Positions 8,332-17,139 of a stretch of DNA of 64,000 bases are shown here, in pieces. The notes below the pieces were generated by a model, which made no database searches, was not told the DNA's origin, and worked only from the letters and a program-made list of their open reading frames with translations. A program made the translations under genes and the position numbers. Every line of letters begins with the position of its first letter. Position 1 is the first letter of the stretch. The DNA is taken from NCBI GenBank assembly GCA_902363805.1, contig CABJBF010000002.1, forward strand, positions 372,001 through 436,000, in the 5' to 3' direction. Source of the DNA: Eubacteriaceae bacterium (GTDB taxonomy: Bacteria; Bacillota; Clostridia; Lachnospirales; Lachnospiraceae).

Positions 8332-9417
8332 ATGGAAAAGAAATTAAAGGTTGGCGTTTTAGGCGCAACAGGAATGGTAGGACAGAGATTTATAACTTTA
8401 CTTGCAGATCATCCTTGGTATGAAGTTACAACATTAGCTGCAAGCCCACGTTCAGCAGGAAAAACATACGAAGAAGCTGTAGGCGATAGATGGAAAATGA
8501 CAACACCTATGCCTGAAAAAGTTAAGAACATGATTGTTCATAATGTTAATGAAGTAGAAGCAGTAGCTTCAACAGTTGACTTTGTGTTTAGTGCAGTAGA
8601 TATGTCAAAGGATGAAATTAAAGCTATTGAAGAAGCTTACGCTAAAACAGAAACACCTGTAGTTTCAAATAATAGTGCACATAGATGGACACCTGATGTA
8701 CCAATGGTAGTTCCTGAAATTAATCCTGAACATTATGAAGTTATTAAATATCAGAAAGAAAGACTTGGCACAAAGAGAGGTTTCGTAGCAGTTAAGCCTA
8801 ATTGCTCAATACAGAGTTATGCACCAGTGCTTACAGCATGGAAGGAATTTGAACCTACAGAAGTTGTAGCAACAACATATCAGGCAATTTCAGGTGCAGG
8901 AAAAACATTTAAGGATTGGCCTGAAATGGTAGGAAATATCATTCCATTTATTGGTGGCGAAGAAGAAAAATCAGAACAGGAACCACTTAGACTTTGGGGT
9001 AAAGTTGAAGATGGTGTTATTAAAAAGGCTACAAGTCCTATAATAACAACTCAGTGTATCAGAGTACCGGTTCTTGATGGACATACAGCAGCAGTATTTG
9101 TTAAGTTTGCTAAGAAACCTACAAAGGAACAATTAATTGAAAAATTAAGAAACTTCAGTGGTCTTCCACAGAAACTTGAACTTCCAAGTGCTCCAAAGCA
9201 GTTTATCCAGTACTTAGAAGAAGACAACAGACCACAGGTTTCATTAGATGTAAACTTTGAAAATGGTATGGGAATTTCAGTAGGTAGATTAAGAGAAGAT
9301 ACAGTATATGATTATAAATTTGTAGGATTATCTCACAATACTTTAAGAGGTGCAGCAGGCGGAGCAGTTCTTTCAGCAGAACTTCTTACAGCACAGGGAT
9401 ATATTACAGCAAAATAA
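8332..9417 (+). CDS. asd: Aspartate-semialdehyde dehydrogenase
   Basis: A 361-aa enzyme that converts L-aspartyl-4-phosphate and NADPH to aspartate semialdehyde, the branch point to lysine/diaminopimelate, threonine and methionine. The N terminus has the dinucleotide-binding GVLGATGMVGQRF. The nucleophilic Cys lies in VKPNCSIQSYAP and the catalytic His in VLDGHTAAVF. The length and the ASPRSAG segment fit the archaeal/fungal-like branch rather than the E. coli-type branch. AGAGGTCAT precedes the ATG. It is followed by a strong terminator and appears to be monocistronic. It supplies the same pathway as ddh at 30.4 kb. Confidence 0.95.
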   Translation: MEKKLKVGVLGATGMVGQRFITLLADHPWYEVTTLAASPRSAGKTYEEAVGDRWKMTTPMPEKVKNMIVHNVNEVEAVASTVDFVFSAVDMSKDEIKAIEEAYAKTETPVVSNNSAHRWTPDVPMVVPEINPEHYEVIKYQKERLGTKRGFVAVKPNCSIQSYAPVLTAWKEFEPTEVVATTYQAISGAGKTFKDWPEMVGNIIPFIGGEEEKSEQEPLRLWGKVEDGVIKKATSPIITTQCIRVPVLDGHTAAVFVKFAKKPTKEQLIEKLRNFSGLPQKLELPSAPKQFIQYLEEDNRPQVSLDVNFENGMGISVGRLREDTVYDYKFVGLSHNTLRGAAGGAVLSAELLTAQGYITAK

Positions 9418-9443
9418 TTAATCAAATAATTAATTTGAATTTT

Positions 9444-9478
9444 AAAGCAGATGGTGTCAATGATGCCATCTGCTTTTA
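9444..9478 (+). terminator. Terminator of asd
   Basis: Stem AAAGCAGATGG/CCATCTGCTTT with an 11-nt loop, followed by TTTTA, 27 nt after the asd stop. Confidence 0.88.
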
Positions 9479-9570
9479 TATGCACCTAATGAATCTACAA
9501 AGGATACTCGACAGATTTGACGTATTAGTGATAAAATATAATTTAATATTCAATAGGATGGAGAAAAAAG

Positions 9571-10521
9571 ATGAAGAATACAGGATTTTATTATGTTAAA
9601 GAAGTGGCGAAAGAAAAAAGCTTTTCTAAAGCATCAAAGAAACTTGGAATTTCGCAACCGGCTTTAAGTTCATATATCAATAAATTAGAAAAAAAGTGGG
9701 GAATACTTTTATTTGACAGAAGTATATCACCTATTGAACTTACAGAATTTGGCAAATCATATTTAGAGTATGCGGGTTCAGTTATAGAAGCTAAAGAACG
9801 TTTTGAAAAAGAAATATCGGATTTAAATGAACTTAAAACCGGAACGATTGTATTAGGCAGTACTGCATGTTTTTCGTTGAGTTATTTGCCATATGCGTTA
9901 ACAGAATATAGTAAAAAATATCCCGGAATTAACTTTCAGATAATAGAAGGAAAAACTCCGGATATTCAAAGAAAATGTTTAGACGGTACGGTTGATATTT
10001 TCCTTTCTGACAGTGATATAGATGATAGTTTATTTGAAAAAGAAGATATATTTGAAGAAAGAATTGTTATAGCGGTACCAAGGGAAAATGTTATAAATGA
10101 AAAGTTGAAAGATTATCAGGTTAGTCCTGAAACTATAATTGCAGGAAAACTGAATGATGAAGCTATAAAAGAAGTTGATATGTCTGAATTTAAAGATGAA
10201 AGATTTATATTATTAAATGAAGACCAAAGAGTTAGAAAGATTGTAAACAAATTGTTTGACGAATATTCAATTAGCCCGGAGGAAATAATGGAAATTCAGC
10301 AGTCAACAACAGGATTTGCAATGGCAGTGGCTGGAATGGGTGTGACTTTTGTTGCTGAAAGTGCAATTAAATTTAATAATTATGCAAATCATCCTATATA
10401 TTACAAAGTGGGAACAAAAGAAAGTACAAGCAGAAAAATGTGTGTAGCATTTAAAAAAGGAAAATATATTTCAAAGGCAGGAAGATTGTTTATTAATGAA
10501 ATGAAAACAATATTTGAATAA
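9571..10521 (+). CDS. LysR family transcriptional regulator
   Basis: A 316-aa LysR-type regulator. The N-terminal winged helix-turn-helix (residues 1-60) reads YYVKEVAKEKSFSKASKKLG followed by ISQPALSSYINKLEKKWG. The C-terminal periplasmic-binding-like effector domain starts near TGTIVLGSTACFSL (about 90). The effector ligand cannot be predicted. It is co-oriented with the downstream NifU-like/GGGtGRT operon but separated from it by 443 nt. The intergenic region holds short inverted repeats (GGAA-N6-TTCC at 10569, ATATAC-N5-GTATAT at 10606) that could be its sites. GATGGAG precedes the ATG. Confidence 0.9.
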   Translation: MKNTGFYYVKEVAKEKSFSKASKKLGISQPALSSYINKLEKKWGILLFDRSISPIELTEFGKSYLEYAGSVIEAKERFEKEISDLNELKTGTIVLGSTACFSLSYLPYALTEYSKKYPGINFQIIEGKTPDIQRKCLDGTVDIFLSDSDIDDSLFEKEDIFEERIVIAVPRENVINEKLKDYQVSPETIIAGKLNDEAIKEVDMSEFKDERFILLNEDQRVRKIVNKLFDEYSISPEEIMEIQQSTTGFAMAVAGMGVTFVAESAIKFNNYANHPIYYKVGTKESTSRKMCVAFKKGKYISKAGRLFINEMKTIFE

Positions 10522-10643
10522 AAAATGAACAAAATATAATTTTTGTTTACAAAATATCTACACAATGTGGAAAGTGTGTTCCATAATTAGCAAAACAATA
10601 GGAATATATACATTTTGTATATAAAAATTGAAGGAGTGATATC

Positions 10644-10789
10644 ATGAAAAAATCATTGAAGAGGGGTCTTTCATTTGACTTTCATTAACATTTCTCGTAA
10701 CAAGTACACTTAATGTAGGATATCTTGAAATATCTCATCAAACAATAGTTATACTTACAACAACACCTGCAGTTACAATTTTTTTTTGA
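10644..10789 (+). pseudogene. Frameshifted small ORF in the leader region
   Basis: A good ribosome binding site (AAGGAGTGATATC) is followed by ATG and 14 codons (MKKSLKRGLSFDFH, stop). In another frame the sequence continues as a hydrophobic stretch, LSLTFLVTSTLNVGYLEI and onward, to TGA at 10787. Joined by a one-base shift near 10675, it would form a roughly 48-aa peptide with a signal-like start. This looks like a small membrane or secreted protein broken by a frameshift, or a sequencing error. I do not recognise the family. A coding interpretation is uncertain. Confidence 0.35.
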
Positions 10790-10801
10790 AAGATTTTGTA
10801 A

Positions 10802-10951
10802 AACTATAGACTATTTTGTAATTTTATGAGAAAATAAACAAAGGTGTGGGCAGACTAAACGCTCACAAATAATACATAGCATAAGATGGGTAGCAGTACT
10901 TGTTTTATGCTAAAAATATGGGGATAGTTCCCTAGGTTATATTTCGAAAGG
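10802..10951 (+). promoter_or_regulatory. Structured 5' leader of the NifU-like/GGGtGRT operon (riboswitch candidate)
   Basis: Three consecutive hairpins precede the operon. Stem 1 is TGTGGGC/GCTCACA (10845-10851 with 10861-10867). Stem 2 is AGCATAAGA/TGTTTTATGCT, 9 bp with a 16-nt loop (10878-10911). Stem 3 is GGGA/TCCC (10921-10932). AACTAT at 10802 could also pair with ATAGTT at 10924 as a closing helix. The ribosome binding site AAAGGAG at 10947 follows. It does not match a riboswitch class I can name with confidence. The function is inferred only from position and pairing. Confidence 0.4.
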
Positions 10952-10964
10952 AGTATTTATTCAA

Positions 10965-11657
10965 ATGATTTATTCAAAAGAAGTTGAAATGATGTGCCCT
11001 GTAGCTAAGGGTGCAAAGCATGAACCAGCTCCAATTCCAGAAGAAGGAAAATGGGTTCATTCAAAAAAAATCGAAGATATTTCAGGCTTTACACATGGTG
11101 TAGGCTGGTGTGCACCTCAGCAGGGAGCATGTAAGCTTACTTTAAATGTTAAAGAAGGTATCATTGAAGAAGCATTAGTAGAAACAATCGGATGTTCAGG
11201 TATGACACATTCAGCAGCTATGGCAGCTGAAATTCTTCAGGGAAAGACAATTCTTGAAGCTTTAAATACTGACTTAGTTTGTGATGCTATCAATACAGCA
11301 ATGAGAGAATTATTCTTACAGATTGTATATGGTAGAACACAGAGTGCTTTCTCAGATGATGGTCTTGTAGTTGGTGCCGGACTTGAAGATTTAGGTAAAG
11401 GTCTTCGTTCACAGGTTGGTACAATGTACGCAACAAAGGCTAAAGGTGTTAGATACCTTGAAATGGCTGAAGGTTATGTAACAGGTATCGCTCTTGATGC
11501 TGATAATGAAGTTATTGGTTACCAGTTTGTAAATCTTGGAAAGATGACAGACTTTATTAAAAAAGGTGATGATCCTACAACAGCTTGGGAAAAATCAAAG
11601 GGTCAGTATGGACGTGTTGATGACGCTGTTAAGATTATCGATCCAAGAAAGGAATAG
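10965..11657 (+). CDS. NifU-like iron-sulfur scaffold family protein
   Basis: A 230-aa protein of the type annotated as iron-sulfur cluster assembly scaffold, found paired with GGGtGRT proteins. The NifU_N-like core is visible at residues about 35-130, with Cys in GWCAPQQGACKL, in ETIGCSGMTHSA and in DLVCDAIN. These are candidate cluster ligands, but they are not the classical three-Cys IscU set in the usual spacing. It is separated from the next gene by 12 nt, so it is co-transcribed. Codon use (GCT, ATC, GGT, CGT) is unlike the AT-biased neighbours and suggests high expression. The ATG lies 13 nt after AAAGGAG, slightly long. Confidence 0.78.
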   Translation: MIYSKEVEMMCPVAKGAKHEPAPIPEEGKWVHSKKIEDISGFTHGVGWCAPQQGACKLTLNVKEGIIEEALVETIGCSGMTHSAAMAAEILQGKTILEALNTDLVCDAINTAMRELFLQIVYGRTQSAFSDDGLVVGAGLEDLGKGLRSQVGTMYATKAKGVRYLEMAEGYVTGIALDADNEVIGYQFVNLGKMTDFIKKGDDPTTAWEKSKGQYGRVDDAVKIIDPRKE

Positions 11658-11669
11658 GAGGTAACAACA

Positions 11670-12680
11670 ATGGCATTATTTGAATCATATGAAAGAAGAA
11701 TTGATCAGATTAATTCTGTTTTAAATAGTTATGGAATCGCTTCTATCGAAGAAGCTGAAAAGATTACAAAGGACGCTGGATTAGATGTTTACGAACAGGT
11801 TAAAAAGATTCAGCCAATTTGTTTTGAAAATGCATGCTGGGCTTATACAGTAGGTGCAGCTATTGCTATTAAGAAAGGATGTAGAAGAGCTGCTGATGCT
11901 GCTGCAGCAATCGGTGAAGGTCTTCAGGCTTTCTGTATTCCTGGTTCTGTTGCTGACCACAGAAAAGTAGGTCTTGGACATGGTAACTTAGGAAAGATGT
12001 TACTTGAAGAAGAAACAGAATGTTTCGCATTCCTTGCAGGACATGAATCATTCGCAGCTGCTGAAGGTGCTATCGGTATCGCTGAAAAGGCTAATAAGGT
12101 TCGTAAGAAACCTTTAAGAGTTATCTTAAATGGTCTTGGAAAAGATGCAGCTCAGATTATCTCAAGAATTAACGGTTTCACATTCGTTGAAACAAAATAC
12201 GATTATAAAGAAGCTAAGTTAAACATTGTTTACGAAAAAGCTTACTCAGATGGACTTCGTGCAACTGTAAAATGTTACGGTGCTGACGATGTTCAGGAAG
12301 GTGTTGCAATCATGCATCACGAAAACGTTGGTGTATCTATTACAGGTAACTCAACAAACCCAACTAGATTCCAGCATCCTGTTGCAGGTACATATAAGAA
12401 AGAATGTATCGAACAGGGTAAGAAGTATTTCTCAGTAGCATCAGGTGGTGGTACAGGACGTACACTTCATCCAGATAACATGGCTGCTGGTCCAGCTTCA
12501 TATGGTATGACAGATACATTAGGACGTATGCATTCAGACGCTCAGTTCGCAGGTTCTTCATCAGTTCCAGCTCACGTTGAAATGATGGGTCTTATCGGAA
12601 TGGGTAATAACCCAATGGTAGGTGCTACAGTAGCAGTAGCAGTATCCGTAGAGGAAGCAGCTAACGCTGGTAAGTTCTAA
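11670..12680 (+). CDS. GGGtGRT family protein
   Basis: A 336-aa protein carrying the family-defining glycine-rich motif in VASGGGTGRTLHPDNMAAGP (about residues 252-271), plus Cys/His-containing segments such as PICFENACWAY. The family is named after this motif and has no established biochemical role. It is routinely encoded beside a NifU-like scaffold, as here. The gene shows the strongest highly-expressed codon bias in the window (many TTC, ATC, GGT, CGT codons), so the product is probably abundant. The start follows AGGAGGTAACAACA, an excellent ribosome binding site. A terminator follows the stop. Confidence 0.85.
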   Translation: MALFESYERRIDQINSVLNSYGIASIEEAEKITKDAGLDVYEQVKKIQPICFENACWAYTVGAAIAIKKGCRRAADAAAAIGEGLQAFCIPGSVADHRKVGLGHGNLGKMLLEEETECFAFLAGHESFAAAEGAIGIAEKANKVRKKPLRVILNGLGKDAAQIISRINGFTFVETKYDYKEAKLNIVYEKAYSDGLRATVKCYGADDVQEGVAIMHHENVGVSITGNSTNPTRFQHPVAGTYKKECIEQGKKYFSVASGGGTGRTLHPDNMAAGPASYGMTDTLGRMHSDAQFAGSSSVPAHVEMMGLIGMGNNPMVGATVAVAVSVEEAANAGKF

Positions 12681-12708
12681 TCAAACAATTAAATAAAATG
12701 CTTGAAAG

Positions 12709-12740
12709 TGCCGTAATCAAAGGGATTGCGGCATTTTTTT
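12709..12740 (+). terminator. Terminator of the NifU-like/GGGtGRT operon
   Basis: Stem TGCCGTAATC/GATTGCGGCA with a 5-nt loop and one G-U pair, followed by seven T residues. Confidence 0.9.
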
Positions 12741-12759
12741 AATAATGGACTTTAAATTC

Positions 12760-14349
12760 CTATTTATATAACACAACAGAATCATTTTCTTTTATTAATG
12801 TATTCCCATCGGGTATTAAATTATCTTCGCCTCGTTTAATTAAAGCAATAAGAACATTTTCTGGTAAATTTAATTCATGAATTGTTTTGTTGCACCATTT
12901 ATCTGTGCTTTGTATCTTGATTTCTTTTAGATTTTCCTGCCCTGATGGTTCGTATGAAGGAACACTAAGTATTAATGTATCTTTCGCTAAAATCATAGTA
13001 TCACCTTTAGGAATTATAGTTGTTCCATTGCGTTTAATCATAAGAGCTAAAGAATTAGTGGGCATACTTACATCACTAATTAATTTATTTTCCCAATTAT
13101 GACCTTTAGGTATGTACATTCTCATTAAGGTAATAGAAGAATCCTCCTTATAATCATTAAATGTTTTTCGAACATCTTCGTTGTTATCAATCATCTTTAA
13201 TTTATTTGCTATCTTAGGAATAAGAGTTCCTTGAATTGAAACTGAAAATAAAGCAACCATAAAAACAATATGAAATATATCTAAAGAGATATCAGGGTTC
13301 CCGGCAACAACCATAATCGAAAAAACAATAGAAGCAGCACCGCGAAGTCCCGACCATGATGTTAATAGGCATTGCTTAATACTACATTTGAATGGTATCA
13401 GCAATGCAAATACAGCTATTGGTCTTGCAATTAAAGTGAGTATAGCAACAATGCAAAGTGAAGGCATAGCTATATCAGAAAATTTGTGTGGAAATGCAAG
13501 TAATCCAAGTAAAAAGAAAATTAAAATTTGAGCCAGACCGGTAATTCCATCAAAAAATGGAATAAGTATATCTTTATTTTTAATTTTTGTGTTACCAAGT
13601 ATTATACCTAATAAATATACGCTTAATAATGCGTTTCCATTTATATAGAGAGAAATACCAAATGAAGCTAATATTAAAGCAATCATAAATATTGCGTCTA
13701 ATCCATTACTTATTATTGTTGTCTTTTTTATTATAAATAATCCAATAAATGCGAAACTTACACCTATTAATAAGCCAAAGAATATCTGTGAAAAAATCAT
13801 TAAAGGTATTGTAGATAATGATTTAGAATTAACCAAAGATATTCCTATGATTGTAAGCATATATGATACAGGGTCGTTGCTTCCGCTTTCGATTTCAAGG
13901 AGAGATGCAGTTCCATTTTTTAAATTTAACTTTTTCTTTCTTAATATAGAAAAAACACTTGCTGCATCAGTTGAGGAAAGAACTGAACCAATCAGGAAAC
14001 TTTCTACAAAAGAAAATTTAAGAATAATATAGCAGAATAAACCTGTGATTGTGGCGGTGATTATAACTCCAATAGTTGATAATAAAATGGCTTTTAAAGC
14101 TACAGTTTTAGCGGTAGCCAATTTTGTATTGAAACCTCCATAAAACATAATGAAACATAGGGCAAGCATACAGATTTTTTCGGCAAATTCATAGTTAGAG
14201 AAGGCTATTTTAAATATTCCATCGCTTCCAAAAATCATACCTATGCCCATAAAAAGAATAAGCGTAGGCATACCAAATTTGCCTGAAAATTTATCGGCTA
14301 TTATACATAAAAACAAAATTAGTGATACACAAGTTAAAGTTATCGCCAT
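12760..14349 (-). CDS. Potassium/proton antiporter (NhaP2/CvrA-like) with TrkA_C domain
   Basis: A 529-aa membrane protein of the CPA1 family. The first 390 residues form about 12 hydrophobic segments. They include the ion-site region SVLSSTDAASVFSILRKKKL (about 124-143) and SLLEIESGSNDPVSY (148-162), whose Asp residues are typical of CPA exchangers. The C-terminal 125 residues are cytoplasmic and have the TrkA_C fold pattern (MRMYIPKGHNWENKLISDV..., LALMIKRNGTTIIPKGDTMI), with a second related segment (LIALIKRGEDNLIPDGNTLI) at the end. It is probably nucleotide-gated exchange of K+ (or Na+) for H+ in volume or pH control. AAAGGAGATTTAT precedes the ATG at 14349. Confidence 0.88.
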   Translation of the reverse strand: MAITLTCVSLILFLCIIADKFSGKFGMPTLILFMGIGMIFGSDGIFKIAFSNYEFAEKICMLALCFIMFYGGFNTKLATAKTVALKAILLSTIGVIITATITGLFCYIILKFSFVESFLIGSVLSSTDAASVFSILRKKKLNLKNGTASLLEIESGSNDPVSYMLTIIGISLVNSKSLSTIPLMIFSQIFFGLLIGVSFAFIGLFIIKKTTIISNGLDAIFMIALILASFGISLYINGNALLSVYLLGIILGNTKIKNKDILIPFFDGITGLAQILIFFLLGLLAFPHKFSDIAMPSLCIVAILTLIARPIAVFALLIPFKCSIKQCLLTSWSGLRGAASIVFSIMVVAGNPDISLDIFHIVFMVALFSVSIQGTLIPKIANKLKMIDNNEDVRKTFNDYKEDSSITLMRMYIPKGHNWENKLISDVSMPTNSLALMIKRNGTTIIPKGDTMILAKDTLILSVPSYEPSGQENLKEIKIQSTDKWCNKTIHELNLPENVLIALIKRGEDNLIPDGNTLIKENDSVVLYK

Positions 14350-14737
14350 ATAAATCTCCTTTCGCTGAAGTGATAAGTTTTATATTAGGGAAAATGTAAA
14401 TAGACAACTAAAAAAATACAGATTAATTTTATAAATCTTATCATATATATTATTTTTACGAAATAAATATTCATGTTTACTTTTGTTAATTAAGCAAAAT
14501 ATATAAAAATCAGGTCAAAAATTGAAAAAAACAAGAATTTACTAAATAAATTAAAATATTACTTTAGTGATTATTGCTAAATATACAAATAATAAAACTG
14601 TTTTTATTCTATTAATGTACGAAATTTCCAGTTAATGAAATTTTAAGAAAATTTTTGTGAGAAAATTGTGGCATAAGGTGATATAATATATAAAACTGAG
14701 AACCAGTTATGAAAAACAAGAGAAGGAGGAATTTTCA
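14350..14737. promoter_or_regulatory. Divergent intergenic region with extended -10 promoter
   Basis: A 388-nt, very A/T-rich region between the antiporter (minus) and the Big_2 protein (plus). An extended -10 element TGATATAAT (TATAAT at 14682-14687) lies 50 nt before the downstream ATG and has no good -35. No further coding sequence is seen. Confidence 0.55.
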
Positions 14738-16816
14738 ATGAAAAGAAAATCAACATTCAAGTCTTTGTTAGCATTGGCTTTAGCAGTTGTTTTAGTATTC
14801 TCAACAAATATTACACCTGCAAGCGCAGCTAAGAAGAAAGCAAAGGCAACAAATGCAGTAAAAAGCGTTAAAGTCGTTTCACCTGCAGGTACAAAGAAAA
14901 TTGCGACAGTTGCAAGGGGTAAGTCAATTAAACTTACTGTAACAGTTAAAGCAAAGAAGAAAGCATTCAAGAAAGTGACTTATAAGTCAAGCAATGCAAA
15001 AGTTGCTACAGTATCTAAGAAAGGTATTGTAAAGGGTAAAAAGGTTGGTACAACAACAATTAAGGTTGTATCAGTAAAGAACAAAAAGAAAACAGCAAGC
15101 ATTAAAGTTAAGGTTGTAAAGAATGCAGTTAAGAAAGTAACACTTAACAAGAAGAATCTTGACCTTGCAGTTGGTGCTTCAGAAAAGTTGAGCGCTAAGG
15201 TAAATGCTCCTAAGAAATCATACAAGGCAGTAAAGTGGACATCATCAAATGAAAAAGTAGTTAAGGTTTCAAATAAGGGTGTTGTTAGTGCAGTAGGCGA
15301 AGGAACAGCTAAGGTTACTGTTACAGCTCTTGATGGTAGCAAGAAGAAAGCTACATGTACAGTTGCTGTATGGAATGGAATTAAAGATGTACAGTTAAAC
15401 AATCCAAGAAATAACTATTATGTAGACTCATATAAGGTTGTATTAGATACACCAATTGCACTTACAAAAGATAGCTTTGTAGTTAAGAGCAAAGTTCGTG
15501 CAGAAGGTACATACAACAGAGAACTTGAAGTTGAAAAAGTATTTACAAACGACAATTTAAACTACACTATATTTACAAAGAATTCAGTTGAAATGGGAGA
15601 ATTTGTACAGGTTTCAGTACCATCATTAAAGGGGAAAAACGCTGTTGAGTTACAGGCTCTTGCAGATGGATATGAATATAGACAACTTGTTTCAGGTGTT
15701 GTAGGAGACGAAATTAATACAGGTGTTGGTTTCAAAAATCTTGTTGGATATGAAACAGTTTCAGTTGCATCAGGAAATCTTCCAGCAGGCTTAGCAATTG
15801 AAAAGTACACAAACAACATTAAGGGTAAGGTTGCAGCTGTAGCAGAAAATCAGGTTGTAAACTTTACAGGTACAGACGAACTTGGTAGAACAGCAAGTTC
15901 AAAAGTAAATTTCCTTATTGGTGACAAGAATAAGGTTGTTGCTGAAAACAAGACTATTGGTGATCAGGCTAATGCATTAATTTATCCGCATGAATATATT
16001 GGATCATACATTAATGTTGAAGGTGGAAGCGGAGAATACCGTGCTACTCTTTTAGACACATACAATGATTTATTTTATTTGGATAGTGAAAATACAGATG
16101 AAAACGGAAACAAATATACAACAACATCAAGTAGAGTATATGTTAATGGTAGATCAGGAAAAGTTGAAGCAGGAACATATACTCTTAGAGTACAGTTTAC
16201 AGATATAGAAAATCCTACACTTACAGCTATAGGAACACTTACAGTTGTAGTTACTCCGGCAGTTTCTGTTACTACAGTTCTTTATAATTATGACAGTAGC
16301 ACAGATGAATTAATGTTTTACAATCATGATTTAAATGAAACTTTCAGTGCAGTATCTGCTGATGAAACAACTGATTATGAAAAGAAGATTCTTACATCAA
16401 AGGTATGTCTCCCGGCAGGTAACTATTCTGTATATATTGAAAGTTATGGAGAACAGATTACTCTTGCTAAGTATGTAAGCTTAGGCGCTGATACAGTATT
16501 ATCATATACAGCTCCAACAAGAGCAACAATTACGGGAACTCTTAAAGACAGATCAGGTGCAGTACTTAATAAGAGAGCTTATGTAAGAATTTACAAAGCA
16601 GATAAAACAGATGAACCTATTGGATATGATTACGTAAGTTCATATGATGATGGAAAATATGAATTCAAGTGCGTACCTAATGGAACATATGTAATTAAGG
16701 CATTTGATAATGAATCTGATAAAGAATTAGCAACATCAGCAACTATTACAGTTACAGGTGCAAACATTGTTGTTGATTTTCCAAATTTACCAATTGATAA
16801 TGATCCAGAGTATTAA
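14738..16816 (+). CDS. Secreted surface protein with two Big_2 (Ig-like) domains
   Basis: A 692-aa exported protein. The signal peptide (residues 1-31) ends at PASA/AKKK. Two Big_2-type Ig-like domains follow (about 43-127 and 131-212), each with the pattern KVTYKSSNAKVATVSKKGIV / AVKWTSSNEKVVKVSNKGVV. The central part (about 215-585) is unassigned beta-rich sequence. A carboxypeptidase-regulatory-like/CnaB-type fold is at about 590-680 (ATITGTLKDRSGAVLNKR... YEFKCVPNGTYVIKAF). No LPXTG or transmembrane anchor is visible, so attachment may be non-covalent through the Lys-rich N-terminal region. Strong ribosome binding site AGAAGGAGGAA. Likely a cell-wall associated protein; ligand unknown. 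Confidence 0.85.
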   Translation: MKRKSTFKSLLALALAVVLVFSTNITPASAAKKKAKATNAVKSVKVVSPAGTKKIATVARGKSIKLTVTVKAKKKAFKKVTYKSSNAKVATVSKKGIVKGKKVGTTTIKVVSVKNKKKTASIKVKVVKNAVKKVTLNKKNLDLAVGASEKLSAKVNAPKKSYKAVKWTSSNEKVVKVSNKGVVSAVGEGTAKVTVTALDGSKKKATCTVAVWNGIKDVQLNNPRNNYYVDSYKVVLDTPIALTKDSFVVKSKVRAEGTYNRELEVEKVFTNDNLNYTIFTKNSVEMGEFVQVSVPSLKGKNAVELQALADGYEYRQLVSGVVGDEINTGVGFKNLVGYETVSVASGNLPAGLAIEKYTNNIKGKVAAVAENQVVNFTGTDELGRTASSKVNFLIGDKNKVVAENKTIGDQANALIYPHEYIGSYINVEGGSGEYRATLLDTYNDLFYLDSENTDENGNKYTTTSSRVYVNGRSGKVEAGTYTLRVQFTDIENPTLTAIGTLTVVVTPAVSVTTVLYNYDSSTDELMFYNHDLNETFSAVSADETTDYEKKILTSKVCLPAGNYSVYIESYGEQITLAKYVSLGADTVLSYTAPTRATITGTLKDRSGAVLNKRAYVRIYKADKTDEPIGYDYVSSYDDGKYEFKCVPNGTYVIKAFDNESDKELATSATITVTGANIVVDFPNLPIDNDPEY

Positions 16817-16862
16817 TTAGTAATTTATAAGCATAATTTAATGTTTAGATAAAAATTAAAAA

Positions 16863-16904
16863 CAAGCGGCATAGTCGTGTAAACGGCTATGTCGTTTGTT
16901 TTTT
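16863..16904 (+). terminator. Terminator of the Big_2 protein gene
   Basis: Stem CAAGCGGCATAGTCG/CGGCTATGTCGTTTG with G-U pairs and a short TGTAAA loop, followed by TTTTTT. Confidence 0.9.
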
Positions 16905-17139
16905 GGCTCTTTGTCAAGAGTGGGGTGAAAGATTTTTTTAATAAAAGAAACTCTAAACTTTGTTTAATTAAAAGTAAATATCCAACTTATGTCATAGATA
17001 TAGATAATTAAGTGTTTAATTATAGTATGTAATTTTTATACTAACTAAATATTTAATGTTTATTTTTTATAGAAAAATAACATATAAATGAAATTTATAA
17101 ACATATAAAATCGTTTTTTATATGTAGAATTAATTTTAA
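16905..17139. other. AT-rich intergenic region, no gene seen
   Basis: Between the terminator at 16904 and the beta-helix gene remnant. Extremely A/T-rich with stops in all frames. No promoter, RNA gene or repeat that I could support. Confidence 0.5.

Noticed and set aside
10845..10935. Leader before the NifU-like gene as a NiCo (czcD) or guanidine-I riboswitch
   Set aside because: The GGGATAGTTCCC and GGGTAGCAG pieces recall those classes, but the conserved core and helix order do not fit well enough to name one.
14980..15402. Antisense open frames under the Big_2 protein gene
   Set aside because: They result from the Lys/Val/Thr-rich codon pattern of the sense gene and have no start signals.
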